Positions 25,452 to 36,900 of a stretch of DNA of 64,000 nt are shown here, piece by piece. Positions within the stretch are counted from its first letter, which is position 1, and each line of letters opens with the position of its first letter. This stretch comes from Heterotrichella gracilis. Taxonomy: Eukaryota > Sar > Xanthophyceae > Tribonematales > Xanthonemataceae. The stretch is taken from contig JAULBX010002224.1 in NCBI GenBank assembly GCA_032358255.1, positions 186,001 to 250,000 of the forward strand, in the 5' to 3' direction. A program made the position numbers and the translations under genes. The notes under the pieces were generated by a model. That model was not told the origin of the DNA. It did no database searches and saw nothing but the letters and a program-made list of their open reading frames with translations.

Positions 25452-26337
25452 TACCCTTGGGAAGAGGCGCCAATGGCGGTGGAATTTGCACTCACTTTGA
25501 GAGAGTGCATTCCAGTTCATACTACATACATGACAGCGCGCTGCATGGCTTGTTAGCACTGCTAATACGGTATTGCCCTGTCGTTCAGCATCTCAAGACC
25601 ATGCCATAAGTATTTTGCGTTGCATACAATTAATAAAAGAATAGCCACGGTATTACTGGTGTATTTTGCCCTGCAGATGGTCTGCCAGATGGTCTCCTGA
25701 AACTGTGCAAATCTGTGAGCCGAGTACATTCCCCTGACTTCTGGCAGTCACTGGGTTGTGGTTTCATCCCATATCCAACTGGCCATCTCGGTGGCCATCC
25801 TACTTATAAATAATGATGTGGTTTTCTGGTTTTCTTCACCAGTACACTTGACATTCGACTTCATGATTTCTGTTCTCGTGATGGCCCAGCAGGGGTTGAA
25901 ATTTATAGTGATAATTATAATTAACTCGACTGTGACTGTCACTGACAAGTAGTGATTCAATCACTGACGAGTAGTACCATGTGTGGGGGCGTTTGTTTTC
26001 TTTCTCTCTTTCTTATGACATTGTATGTTTCATAAGACACAATGGACAGGCCCCTACCTACCTTGAATGTTTGTTTTGACGCGCGCCCTTGAGAACTTTG
26101 TCATTAATAATATGCTTGACAGCCACATATTATGCTTGACAGCGGCTGAGAGTACCCCACTGCTGAGCCTGGCACTGTGCCCGGCCGATAACGTCACATG
26201 TAATGTCAAGAAAAATACAAGCCTTGAGGCCAAAGCAAAGATCCACAAGCTATCACATAGTCCCCTCCCCCCAACCCATGGTACGCCCTAAACCCTAAAC
26301 CCTAAAACCCTGTGTCAGTGACTAACCCCACAGCTCG
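25452..26337. other. Convergent intergenic region
   Basis: Between the wall glycoprotein (+) and the LRR-like fragment (-). No gene is supported. It contains AATAAA-like and TGTAA (about 26198) signals and a telomere-type repeat at 26286. Confidence 0.45.
26286..26306 (-). repeat. Interstitial telomere-type repeat, three CCCTAAA units
   Basis: Three perfect CCCTAAA units followed by AACCC. The orientation is opposite to the block at 22378, so the two blocks are inverted relative to each other around the 3' half of the wall-glycoprotein gene. Confidence 0.85.
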
Positions 26338-27149
26338 TCATGCTTTATTCCACCTCCTCCGCCTCCGCCATCTTTCCTCCCACTCCTCTTCCTCTTCTTC
26401 CTCCCCTCCCTCATCCCCCCTCCGCTCCCTGCCAAAACGACTGATCCCCCACCGCTCATACACCCCCCTCCGCTGCCGCTCCAGCCATGCCACCGCATTC
26501 GCCACCTCCGCGCGCCCCTCCTCACTACCCACTGGCACCGCCTTACCAACCCAGCACAAGTACGCGTCACCAAATGGAACACAGACCTTTCTGCCATCCT
26601 TGCACACCGCAATCTCAAACTGGCAAGGCCACCTGGTCAAACCTGAGCTCGTAGGTGGCAACTTTACCCTCGAGGGTCAAGCGGCCAAACCCTGCTGTGA
26701 CTGCCTCGGCACTACTCGATGAAGGTGCCCCACCCCCTTCTGCAACCCACTCCTTTGTGCCGCACCAGTCAACCACCTGCAGCGCTGGGTTGATGGGCGC
26801 ACAGAGAGTGTAGTCTGCAGGGCACTCCTCCTCCCCCAGGCACGTGAGCAGTGTGCGGTGGGGCATGGAGGGCAGCCGCAGCGCCACTTTCTGGTGGTGG
26901 GAGACTGTCAGCTGCTGCAGGAGCGGTAGCCTTCCCAGTAGTGCTGGCAGATCGCTGACCAGGCAGTCCTTGAAGTGCAGCGCTGTAAGCCGCGTCAGGG
27001 CCTGCACAGCTGGGCAGAAGTCGGAGGGCTGAAATGCTCCCAACCATGAGGCTCCATAGCGGATGGCCAGGGACTCGAGTGAGGTGGGCAGGCAATTGGG
27101 GGGGAAGGTGAGGCGCACATCCCCGCTGCGGTTGTGATAGCTATTCAGG
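26338..27149 (-). CDS. Leucine-rich-repeat-like protein, partial, boundaries uncertain
   Basis: A coding exon from about 27149 down to 26668 reads as irregular leucine-rich repeats (LPTSLESLAIRYG, VQALTRLTALHFKDC, LPALLGRLPLLQQLTVSHH). In the first frame it stops at 26615. A second frame, 26642-26338, continues with protein-like sequence (FEIAVCKDGRKVCVPFGDAY) and an acidic/arginine-rich end (GGEEEEEEEWEERWRRRRR). The two frames join if 26667-26643 is removed, a GT...AG stretch of only 25 bases; otherwise there is a frameshift or the protein simply stops at 26615. Possible upstream exons lie at 27200-27400 and 27735-27812 (the latter reads LARFGRLEELHSLAGLPW), but their phases do not connect to this exon, so the 5' end is unresolved. 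Function unknown. Confidence 0.45.
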
Positions 27150-27930
27150 CTGCTCATGCATGCATGCATTCGTGTTTTCCCCTCCCCGTCTCTGCCATGG
27201 TTCATCTTGTACTGGAGTTGATCAGCAGATGAACAATCAGACGGCGTTCTTTGGGTTCACAGAACACGTGGCTGATCAGCGCAAACGTATCCCGCCCCTG
27301 TCCATCTTGCACCATAGTCTGCCACAACACTGCAATGGAGGGTGGCGGTGCGATCCGCCCAGCTGGCATCAGCGAAGCCCTCGACTGCACCTTGCGCCGC
27401 CCTTCATTCAAGGCTTGACTTGTCCATTGTCGGCCACTGCTGGCTTACTGGGTAAATAGACAACCGTTACTTGCTGCCAACCATCAGTGGTTGCACGCAT
27501 GCATCTGATCCAAGCATTAACCACACTTTGCCTTGTTTGCAGATACACCTTTTGTCTCAACCTGGCAATAAAACAGTTCAAAACTCTAAACAAACTCAGC
27601 AGTGCCTACCCGCTTGCAGTATTCAGAGTGTGCCGTTGTGCAGCATCGTGTACAGTAAAGGGGAAGTTTAGGTACAAAATCTGTATGTGCACACGGTGGG
27701 GGGCCTCTGGGTAGCACCCAGCTTGACAACCCCAAGGCTTGCCACGGCAACCCTGCCAGGCTATGAAGCTCCTCCAAACGTCCAAACCTCGCCAGGAACA
27801 AACTAGCAACACCAACGGGCCTTGAAAAAAGTAAAGCGAACTAGTCCAACGCAACTAAAAAATACTAAAAAGCAACGGAAACTCATCTGCTACTCTACAC
27901 ATGGGCTTGATTGTTCTACCATTACCAGTC

Positions 27931-30900
27931 TCAACCCCCCCTCCGTGTGCGAGTGCTGCGCCGGTTGCCCCCCACACCAGCAGCCATGGCCAGCAGGCAC
28001 ACGTCGTCCCCACCCCCCTGTGCGCCGCACACCAAGGCAACCGCATCACGCTGCTGCAGCGGGGTGGTGGCCAGCAGGCGCCGCTTCTTGCCCCTGCACA
28101 GGAAGTCAGAGGGACCAGTCACACGCAGCCAGGCACCACGCAAACATGGCAGCATCCCTGGCACGACGAAGGGAATGTAGTATGCAGGGAACAGTGGACA
28201 TTGGCTTGATCTGAGAAGGACGGTAAGGGAAGCTGTTGGCATTTATCCTACACATGCAACTGTCCCAATGGTGGGCATGGTCGGTGCATGCTGCAGTGTG
28301 CAATGACCGTGGATATGCCATACTTTGGTTTGGCGGCGGTGGGCGGTGGGTCAGTGGGCATCTCCGGGGCAGAAGGCTCATCCTCTGGGATTGCAGCCAT
28401 AGTGGCCGCTACCTCCTGCAGACCCGCACATGACAAGGTGTCAATTTCCATCATGATCATTATGCAAGAGTGGACATGATGCCGATGCTGCATTTTGTGG
28501 GGCAACGCAGTGCACAGGATTGACGCGCATCAAATGCAACTGGAGCATTCCAAAGTGGACAAATGAGCTACAAGAGGTAAACATTACCCCCACGCAAATG
28601 CAATACAATTCAGCACATGTGCAAATGCTGACATAGGCCTGGAGGCAATGTGCTTACCTCATGGTTCGGAACTTCCTGTTCCATATCCTTGGCAGCACCT
28701 GTTTTGCGCCTGCCTGCCCGCTTGGCCTTCCCCGCTCTCTGGTTGCTCTTCCCCCCTGCTTGGCTGCTGACGGCTGCTGGGTCAACCTGTTTGCGTTTCC
28801 TGGCAGGCTTGGCTTGTTGCTCCTGCACATGGAGTGGATGCACTTGTCTAAAACATGCACAATCAAGTCGTGCAGGTAGATACACTGACAGATCCAACCA
28901 CTGATTATGCAGTAGGAAACACAGGTGCACGCAGCAGGTATTGGTTTGATACCACTGTCTCACCTCCATTGCTTGGCCCTGCTCACACCGCTCAACCACG
29001 CCATCCTCCCCACCAGCTTCCACAGCTGCAGCTGCTGGCCCACCCCCCTCTGCTTCTCCTCCCCCCCCCACCACACGCCCCCGCTCCCCCTGATCCACCT
29101 CCGCCGCATCCTCCTGCACCTGGCCGTCTGCAGCTTCAAGCCCAGGAGGCACGACCACAGATCGCCTGGACGCACCCCTGGTCCTGAGGGACCCCCCAGC
29201 CACATCGTGAAGCGCCGCTGCCAAGGGGGGACCTGCCACCGCCACTGGGGTGGCTGAGCTGGCCCGCCTGCCTCGCCTGCCCAGTCCCGCTGCCAAGCTT
29301 TCACCCAACGAGCCCCGAAGTCGGTACAAGCCCCCGCTGGGCACACCAGCACCATGGCCGCTACTGGGTGGCGCACACTCTGTCACATCAGCCGCATGCG
29401 TTGCAAGGGGGCTGGCCAGAAGTGCCTCACCAGCATCTGGCTGCACTGTGCTTGCCGCAACTGCAATTGCCGCTGCAGCCGCCACCTCTCCCGAGCTCCC
29501 CTCCGCATGGTGTGCTCCAACTGTTTCCACTGCCATGGGCCTGCGGGGTAGCGCCATGCTCCTGCGGGAGGCCCCCCGCATCCCCACCGTTCTACCCGCT
29601 GCCCTGCCATTGGCGGGTGCTGGCGCCACAGCCTCCTCACCACCCTCCCCTCCACTGCCCACTTCCTCTGCCACCGCCTCCAACACAGGTGCAGCAGACC
29701 TGGCAGGTGCTGATCCCATGCCCACTGCTGAATGCCGCCGGGAGGAGCGGATGGATGCCCGGGGTGCCTCTGCAGCTGTTTTTGCTGGCACGTCCTCGAC
29801 AAGGGTTGCTTCCGCACTGGGGCCCTGCTCGGGTGCACTGACCTCCTCAGAAACAGTCTCCAGCACTGTGAGCAGGGCCAAGCTGCTGCCTGCAGTGGGG
29901 CACAGTGCAATGGGGTAAATTTCCAACCTTGAAATGACATTTCTACTTTTCTGCAAAATTCCGGCTTAATTATTTACAAATTTTTAAAAAAAGAATAAAA
30001 AATTGAAAAACACAGGTTTTCAAACTTTACCATATTATGCGAGTGCCACGCTACAATGCTATTTCAAGGTCGTGCCCTGGCTAGTCCCTTGTCCTCCTTC
30101 TCATGCCCATGTTGGCAGCGTGTGCGCACAAATCCTCACACACTATTCTATGGGATGTGTACACCTTACCCATGGTGCGCCAAGGTATTGCCCTCATGCG
30201 CACGCACACCACCAGGCAGACACTGCATGGCCAGGACAAGGATTTTGCCTCAACCCACCTGCCATGGATTGCCTCTGCGCCATCCTGCCACTGACGGACT
30301 TCAGCCCACCGCTCTCTCCCCCCACCGCCGCCATCATGGACTGCCGCCGCGTGGATCGCCCAGACACACTGGCGCCCCCGCTTGCGCCGCCAGCCACCGC
30401 CCCCACCTGGCCCTGCGCCACACTGGAGCTGCGCCTGCCACGTGGCGCCCTCTGCTTTGCCTGCTGATCTACCCCAACTGTGGACTTATCCTCCTCCTCC
30501 TCCCCTTGCTCTGGAACCAGCGCCAGCCCCACTCTGGCTGAACCACCTATGGTGGACGCGCGCGTGCACCGGGTGCGCGTGGCCGCTGGCTTATCGCCAT
30601 GCTGCGCCTCCAGGGCTGCATCCGGCACCACCCCTCCCATTCGCGAGGACGACATGGTGGCCCGCCGGCGGGTGTTGGGTGCGCGGGGCGCCTGCACCTG
30701 GGTGTCACCTGATGGCGCGGCCATTGATGGCTGTCGCCTGGATGAGTGCGTCGGCAGCTTGGCCCCTGCTAGGCCCATGGCTGGAGCAGCCTGCGTGCCC
30801 TGGTGATGCTGTTGCAGCTCCTCTACATCAGATCCTGCCGCAGCTGGCATTGCCTGCTGTACTGACGCACTGTTGCTGCCCGAAGGCCCCTCTGGCGGCT

Positions 30901-33900
30901 GCCTGTTCACAGTGTTACTGGCGGACATGCCAATGGTCCTACCAGTCTCAGCCCTTTCCGCATCAACTGGGCTGCCTCCCATGGCACCAACCACAGCTGC
31001 TGGGGCACCTCCACCACGCCCTTCTGTCCCCTTCTCAATCCCTTGCTCAGGCGCATGCTGACCCTCTCTAGCTGGTGCACATGCCTCCTCCATCATCTCA
31101 ATCTCACCCAGTGCTGGCTCATCAACATCCATGGTATGTCCAACCAGCTCCTCACCAGGTGCAACAGCATGCACTTGGCCAGCTGCTATATCATCCGCTG
31201 CTGCCTGCCCCCCCAGTTCAAGCGGTGCACCATGCACATCCTTCTCAGCCTGTCCACCTAGCTCGCTGTCCTTTGTACCAGCTAGTCCCACACCAGGTGA
31301 TGCCCCACTCCCTTCCAGCTGTGCCGCACGAGCAGCCGCCCTGCGAGCCTTGAGCAGCGCGATTGCAATTGGTGTGCCCTTGAACAAGCCCCCGCCCTGG
31401 ACCTGCAGGGATTGTTGAAGTTGCTGTAAATGGCATAGCAGCTTACAGCACATTAGTTCATCACAGGTCCTATCAGTGTCAAATACACGAGTGCTTGGAT
31501 TGCAATCACTGTGGGTGGACACATTGCACCCAGACACTCAGATACCCGCCATGATTTGCAATTTTCCAAGGGTTGTTTGCAACACATCGCCATTGCACAT
31601 GCCCTGCGCCACCTCAACCGCATGGCCCTGCCAGCGTACCTTTGACCCACTCTCCATGGCGACACCTGGCTCCAGGCCAGCTCCCAGTGCGGCCGCCTCC
31701 AGTGCGCTCTCCAGCCTTTCCCTCAGCCTGCTGTTCTCCTTGCACTGATGGTCCAGTTGGTGCTGAAGCGTGTCAACCTCCAAGAACTGGTTGGCCTGGG
31801 TGAGCGAGAGCAAGGGCAGATGAGTACAAGCCAGGCCATGAGGTATCTTGGCAGTAATCAATCCTAAGCCTCACAATGCATTGACACCAAGTCCAAATCC
31901 CAATCCGGTACACTTGGAACACTAACGACATGCATTTCCGGTACACTTGGCCATACCGGAAATGGCCTGGGTGAGCGAGAGCAAAAGCAGAGGATATATT
32001 TAATTTAAGGAAACTTGACAGTAACCAGGACCATGTCTCACAATGCACTGACGTCAACTCACAATCTGGTACAGTTGTAATTCAAAGTTAGATGCCTGTC
32101 ATGGTATTTATGAACAAGTGCCACATTTGAATACTAGTAAGCTGCAAGCGCATGCAGCAGGCATTACCACCCGGCCTGGTACACAACTGCCACCAACATA
32201 CCTGTGCCTGCACCACCGCCGCCTCAATTTGCGCCCTCACCGCCGCCTCAGCATGCAGCCCGTCAGCCCCACCCTGGCGGGCTTCCAGGTCCTGCACCAG
32301 CGCATCTAGTCGCCCACGCAGCTCAGCCTGCAGGGATGAACAGAGGCCGTTCTAAGGGTTTTGCAAGGGCAAAGACAAGATGCTGTTGCCCTTCACTTGG
32401 CATCTTATATGCCGTGGCGGTATTGCCCAATGAGCCTTGCCTCACTAGCCACCAGCAGTGCATTGCAATGGTACAAATTTTGAGCCCAAAGTGGCCGCTG
32501 TGGAATAAAAAAATTTAGTGCCTGCCCTGCTCTCTGGCATGCGCGCTTGCCCTAGTGCTTCCCCCCCTGAGCCTTCCGCCTTCTCCCCTCCCTCCCCCCC
32601 ACACCACCCACCTGCAGCTGGTGCTTGCCCGGCTCCCCCTGCTGCAGCGCACTGGCCAGGCTGGCGGCCATCTCCAACTTGAGGGACACAATCTCCTGCT
32701 CGTGCTGGCGCTGGTGGCGGCAAAACACATGTCACTTATAAGGTGTTGAGTTCTGCCTCATGTGCAGGTCCAAAACAAGCAGGATTTGTTAATTGCATGC
32801 AGAAATCCCCCATGCATGTGGAGACAAAGCAAGCAGGGTGCATACACAGCAACTCCGGCGTAACCCAAAATACAACATTGTGGCCCCTACTCTCACCTGC
32901 ATTGTGTGCATCTTGTCTGCGTACATGCCCCTCCACTTGGCCTCTGTCTGCGCTTCCACCTCCTCAATCTCCTGCTGCTGACGCAACACCTGAACAAAAA
33001 ACATAATTAAATTACAGGTTGAAAGTGGCAAATTGGGCTCAAGTTTGACGCCCGTTAGCGCCTGTGGTACCCATTGGTATCCACTATGTGCAATGCCGTA
33101 TCGGTGCTTATTGCCACACCATTATACAACCCACCTGTGCCTGCAGCGTTTCGATGATTTCCTCCTCCCCGCTCAGCACCAGCGCCTCTGCCGCCGATGC
33201 ACACGCAATCTTGGACTGAAGTTCCTGGTTCTCCTTCTACAGCAGACGAAGGGAAAAGAAATGAAATCTGTGCAGCTGCACAAGGTACCGATGGCCTGCC
33301 GTTCCTTGGCTAGGAACTGTGGCCGATCAATGACATGTCAAATGGTTTACATTATACTTATTGGTAAATCACAGGATGTTTGGCATGCAGTTACACCGCT
33401 AAATGCTCAGCTGGACAACAATTTCACACACAAAGAGATGGATTTGCATGTGGCCCATGCACTGCTGTAAAATCGTAAGGTAATTGTCATTTGAAATTTG
33501 CAGAATGCGTACTTTGCCCCCCCCTGCTGCCCCACCTGTGCCTGCTGCAGTGCGTTGTGCACATGCATCAGCTCCTCATTGGTCATTGACAGCAGGTCCT
33601 GCAGGCGCCCCGCCTCCTCACGCGCAGCAGCCACCAGGCGGCGGTCCCCAACAGCCGAGGGAAAGGGGTGGGCGTCCTCTTCGTCCTGCGTGCGCAAGGC
33701 AGGTCGAGCCATTAACAAACCCTTGCGATGACCCCAAATCGACATTGGCATTGCTGATTAAGGTAAAACATTTTGCAGGGTCTTGTTGTGCACACAACTT
33801 TCCACTCCACTGGTGCAAAACCCCAAAGTGTAGAATGTGCATGGCTCACCTCTCCATCGTCACAAACTTCTTCTGGATCCACTGCTAGCGGCATGTGATG

Positions 33901-36900
33901 CCCTGGTGCAGCGGGCTGTGCAGGGACCGCCGCCCCATTGCCCCACTGTGCCAGGGCGTCCGCCAGCCGCCGCTGCACCAAATGCAAAATATCAGCTTGA
34001 GGTTAAACTTATTGGTTGCACAACCTGGGAACTCTTTCCCCTACCCAACGAACACTGCCCCTTATTCAGTGTTACCAACAGAACTATTTTCATCTTTGCC
34101 ACCCTGCCACTTAACATTGTAGGCACAAACTGCTAAATTTCATTGCAGGTACTCCCAGAACCATGCTTTTTTGTGTCATTTTTGTCCCTCGCACCTTGTA
34201 GCTGTCCTCCATCTGTCTGATCAGTTCCTGCATCTCCCTCGTCACTTCCTGGCGGATCTCGACCTCTTTGTATGCAGCAGCCTTGGTGGCGTCAGAGAGC
34301 TGAAATAAAACAAAAAATCATTTTTTTGTAAAATAATAAAAACATCACGCGGGGCGGGAGAAACGACGCGGTCATAAGCCTTACCAGATGGAGGGCTGCA
34401 TGGGGACGGGCAGGGCAGGGATTATGGATGGCACCAAGTTAGACATTGTTGCCCATGCACATGTATTTCAAAAGGCAAAATGATGCACAAGGAGAGCCCA
34501 CGCTGTTCAAACCACCACTAGAATCATTGGACAACTGTGCACTACTGATGTGCACCTCAGCTTGTTTGTGACAGCGTGTGCATGCCACTGGAAATTTGGC
34601 CGGTGCACATATGGCCACCATGCATGCCTACCACACCATTCTACCCATCTAAGCTCATGGTGGCAAAGCCACCGCAGTCCTATCATGCTATCTCATGCTG
34701 ACATATTCAGAGCAAATGCCTGCTTTGAACACTCTAATTTCCTCACCGCAGCCACCAGCTCAGCCACACGCTCCTCCAGCTCAGCAATCCTCTCATCCTT
34801 GCCCTCCCCGTCATTGTCACTATCATCAAACCCTGCGCCGCCACCCCTCATGCCGGTGTCTGACCGCGCGCGCTTCGCAGCACTGCCAAGTGGCGGGAGC
34901 CCTCCGGCCCGAGGGGCGCGGTGGCGCTTTCCGGGGCTGACTGGGCGTGTGACCAGTCTCAGGGGTGCCTCCAGGCGGGCGGTGGTGCTGATGCGGGAGG
35001 CGAGGGAGGCGTACTGGATGGGAGAAACGGGGAGGAATCAGCACCAGAATCAGGGGGACTAGAATTGTCCTATTCTAGTCCCCCTGCCAGAATGGCTGTG
35101 CAACATGGTGCGCGTACTGGAAGGATGTAAGGGGGGCAAGATGTGAATCGAGTGCCATGTCAAGGGCGTGGATTTGCTGCACTTCATACAGGCAATTCGA
35201 CAGCAATTGATGGAAATGCAGGCATTTTAAGCAGCTAATGACTACGCAACCCAGGCACGCAGGGATTCGAGTGGGTTCCAGGGGTCAAGAGCCCTACGTT
35301 CAGCACGTTCAATGTCTCGTCGTAGTCTGCCGCACATGGACTGACATTCACCGACATCAACACCTGGCCATAGCCATGGAGAACATTCCGGAGGAGGTAT
35401 GTGACCTGCAGCAAACATAGGCAACTTACATCATGCTCAGGAAGAACTTTGCGCCACCAGCGCCATGCGCAATCGCTGGCGACAACTCAACCCCTGCTTT
35501 GAATTGTACTGCATGCACCTGACAGTACAGACAGACAGGCGCCATGCACCATGTCCAGGCATGGCCTGTACGCCATCAGCGCAATTGCAACTATTGATGC
35601 CAACCCCACCCCTGCCATGAAACGTATTGCATCCACCTGAAAATGCGTGCACTCTTTTGTGGGAAACTATCAGTACACACCTTGCTCTCCCTGTACGGTA
35701 TCGGTTTCTGCTTCTGGTTGGGGTGCTCCTGGTTCCATCGTAGGGTAGCCAGACAGTTGCCTAGGGTGGATAGGGACCGGTTGATGTTTGCGCTCTCCCT
35801 GGGTGCCAATGGAAAAAATGTGAAAATTGGCTCAAGGACCTCACAAATTAACAACATGCTGGATCGATGCTGACTCTCTGAAATGCACAGACGCCCAGAT
35901 TCATGAATAAAACATACGCAATTGTCACATCTACGAGGCAGGAACTTTCTGCAACGAGCAGTTTGTTGCGTGCAGAAAGTATGTGTTGCAGTCACCCCCA
36001 GAGTCTATGGCCACAGGGGCATTCACTACTTACTGAAGGCGCTCGCCCCTGTTGCCAGTCCTGTTGGCGCGCTCTGATCCCGCAAGGTCCACAAACATGA
36101 TGCGCCCAATCTGTTCCCACACCTGCAGCCATGACAGTGGCATGATTCAGTAGACAGTGCTTATTGCATGAGATGATAGCTGCAAAGAGGCATACATTGC
36201 TCATTGCTCGGTAGTTTCACAAGAATGCAGGGGGCATGCTACCAGGCAATCAACCAGGCAATCACAGCATCCAGCATCAACACCTGTTGCTCACCTCTGC
36301 ATTCTTTTCGAGTGGCTGGTCAGCTGAGGCATATCTTCCCATCGAGCGCACTAAAGCAATCTGCAGATTAGGAATGCGGGTAATTTATGTCCATCTCCAC
36401 AAGAGCAGATGACATGACATGATATGTTATACCACCTGGGCATGCAATCCTCCCTATGCAGTTTGTCACATTGCAAAGCATGCCGCCAGGTTTTACAAAT
36501 GCATTTTACTGTGCTACCATGGTATCAGGGTAAAGACGCCTCTCACGATCCTCCCCACACAGTCTATTACATAGAAACCAACACAACCACAGCCACATGC
36601 CTTTCAATGACGCATGCAAGTGCTACTCCTTACTGTGAACACTGAGTGGCTCCGACTGGATGTGAAATTTAGCCCAGTGGAGGCCTTCTGCCGCTTTTCT
36701 GAACCACTCCTCAGCAGCTCCATTGCGGCAGCTACACTGTCTACTGCCACCTGCAGCGACATGAAATCGATTGCTTACTATACAAGACACGTCACAGGAC
36801 ATATAGGCTCTGCACGCGGATGAAAAGGGGCAGCTGTGGATGCTGTGCTCCTAAGGTATCACGCTAGGGACTGTGCCCTGCTGCCGCTCTAGCGCATTGT

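Noticed and set aside
27200-27812. Possible upstream exons of the LRR-like gene
   Set aside because: The sequences look partly protein-like, but no combination of donors and acceptors joins them in phase to the exon at 27149, so they are not added to the model.
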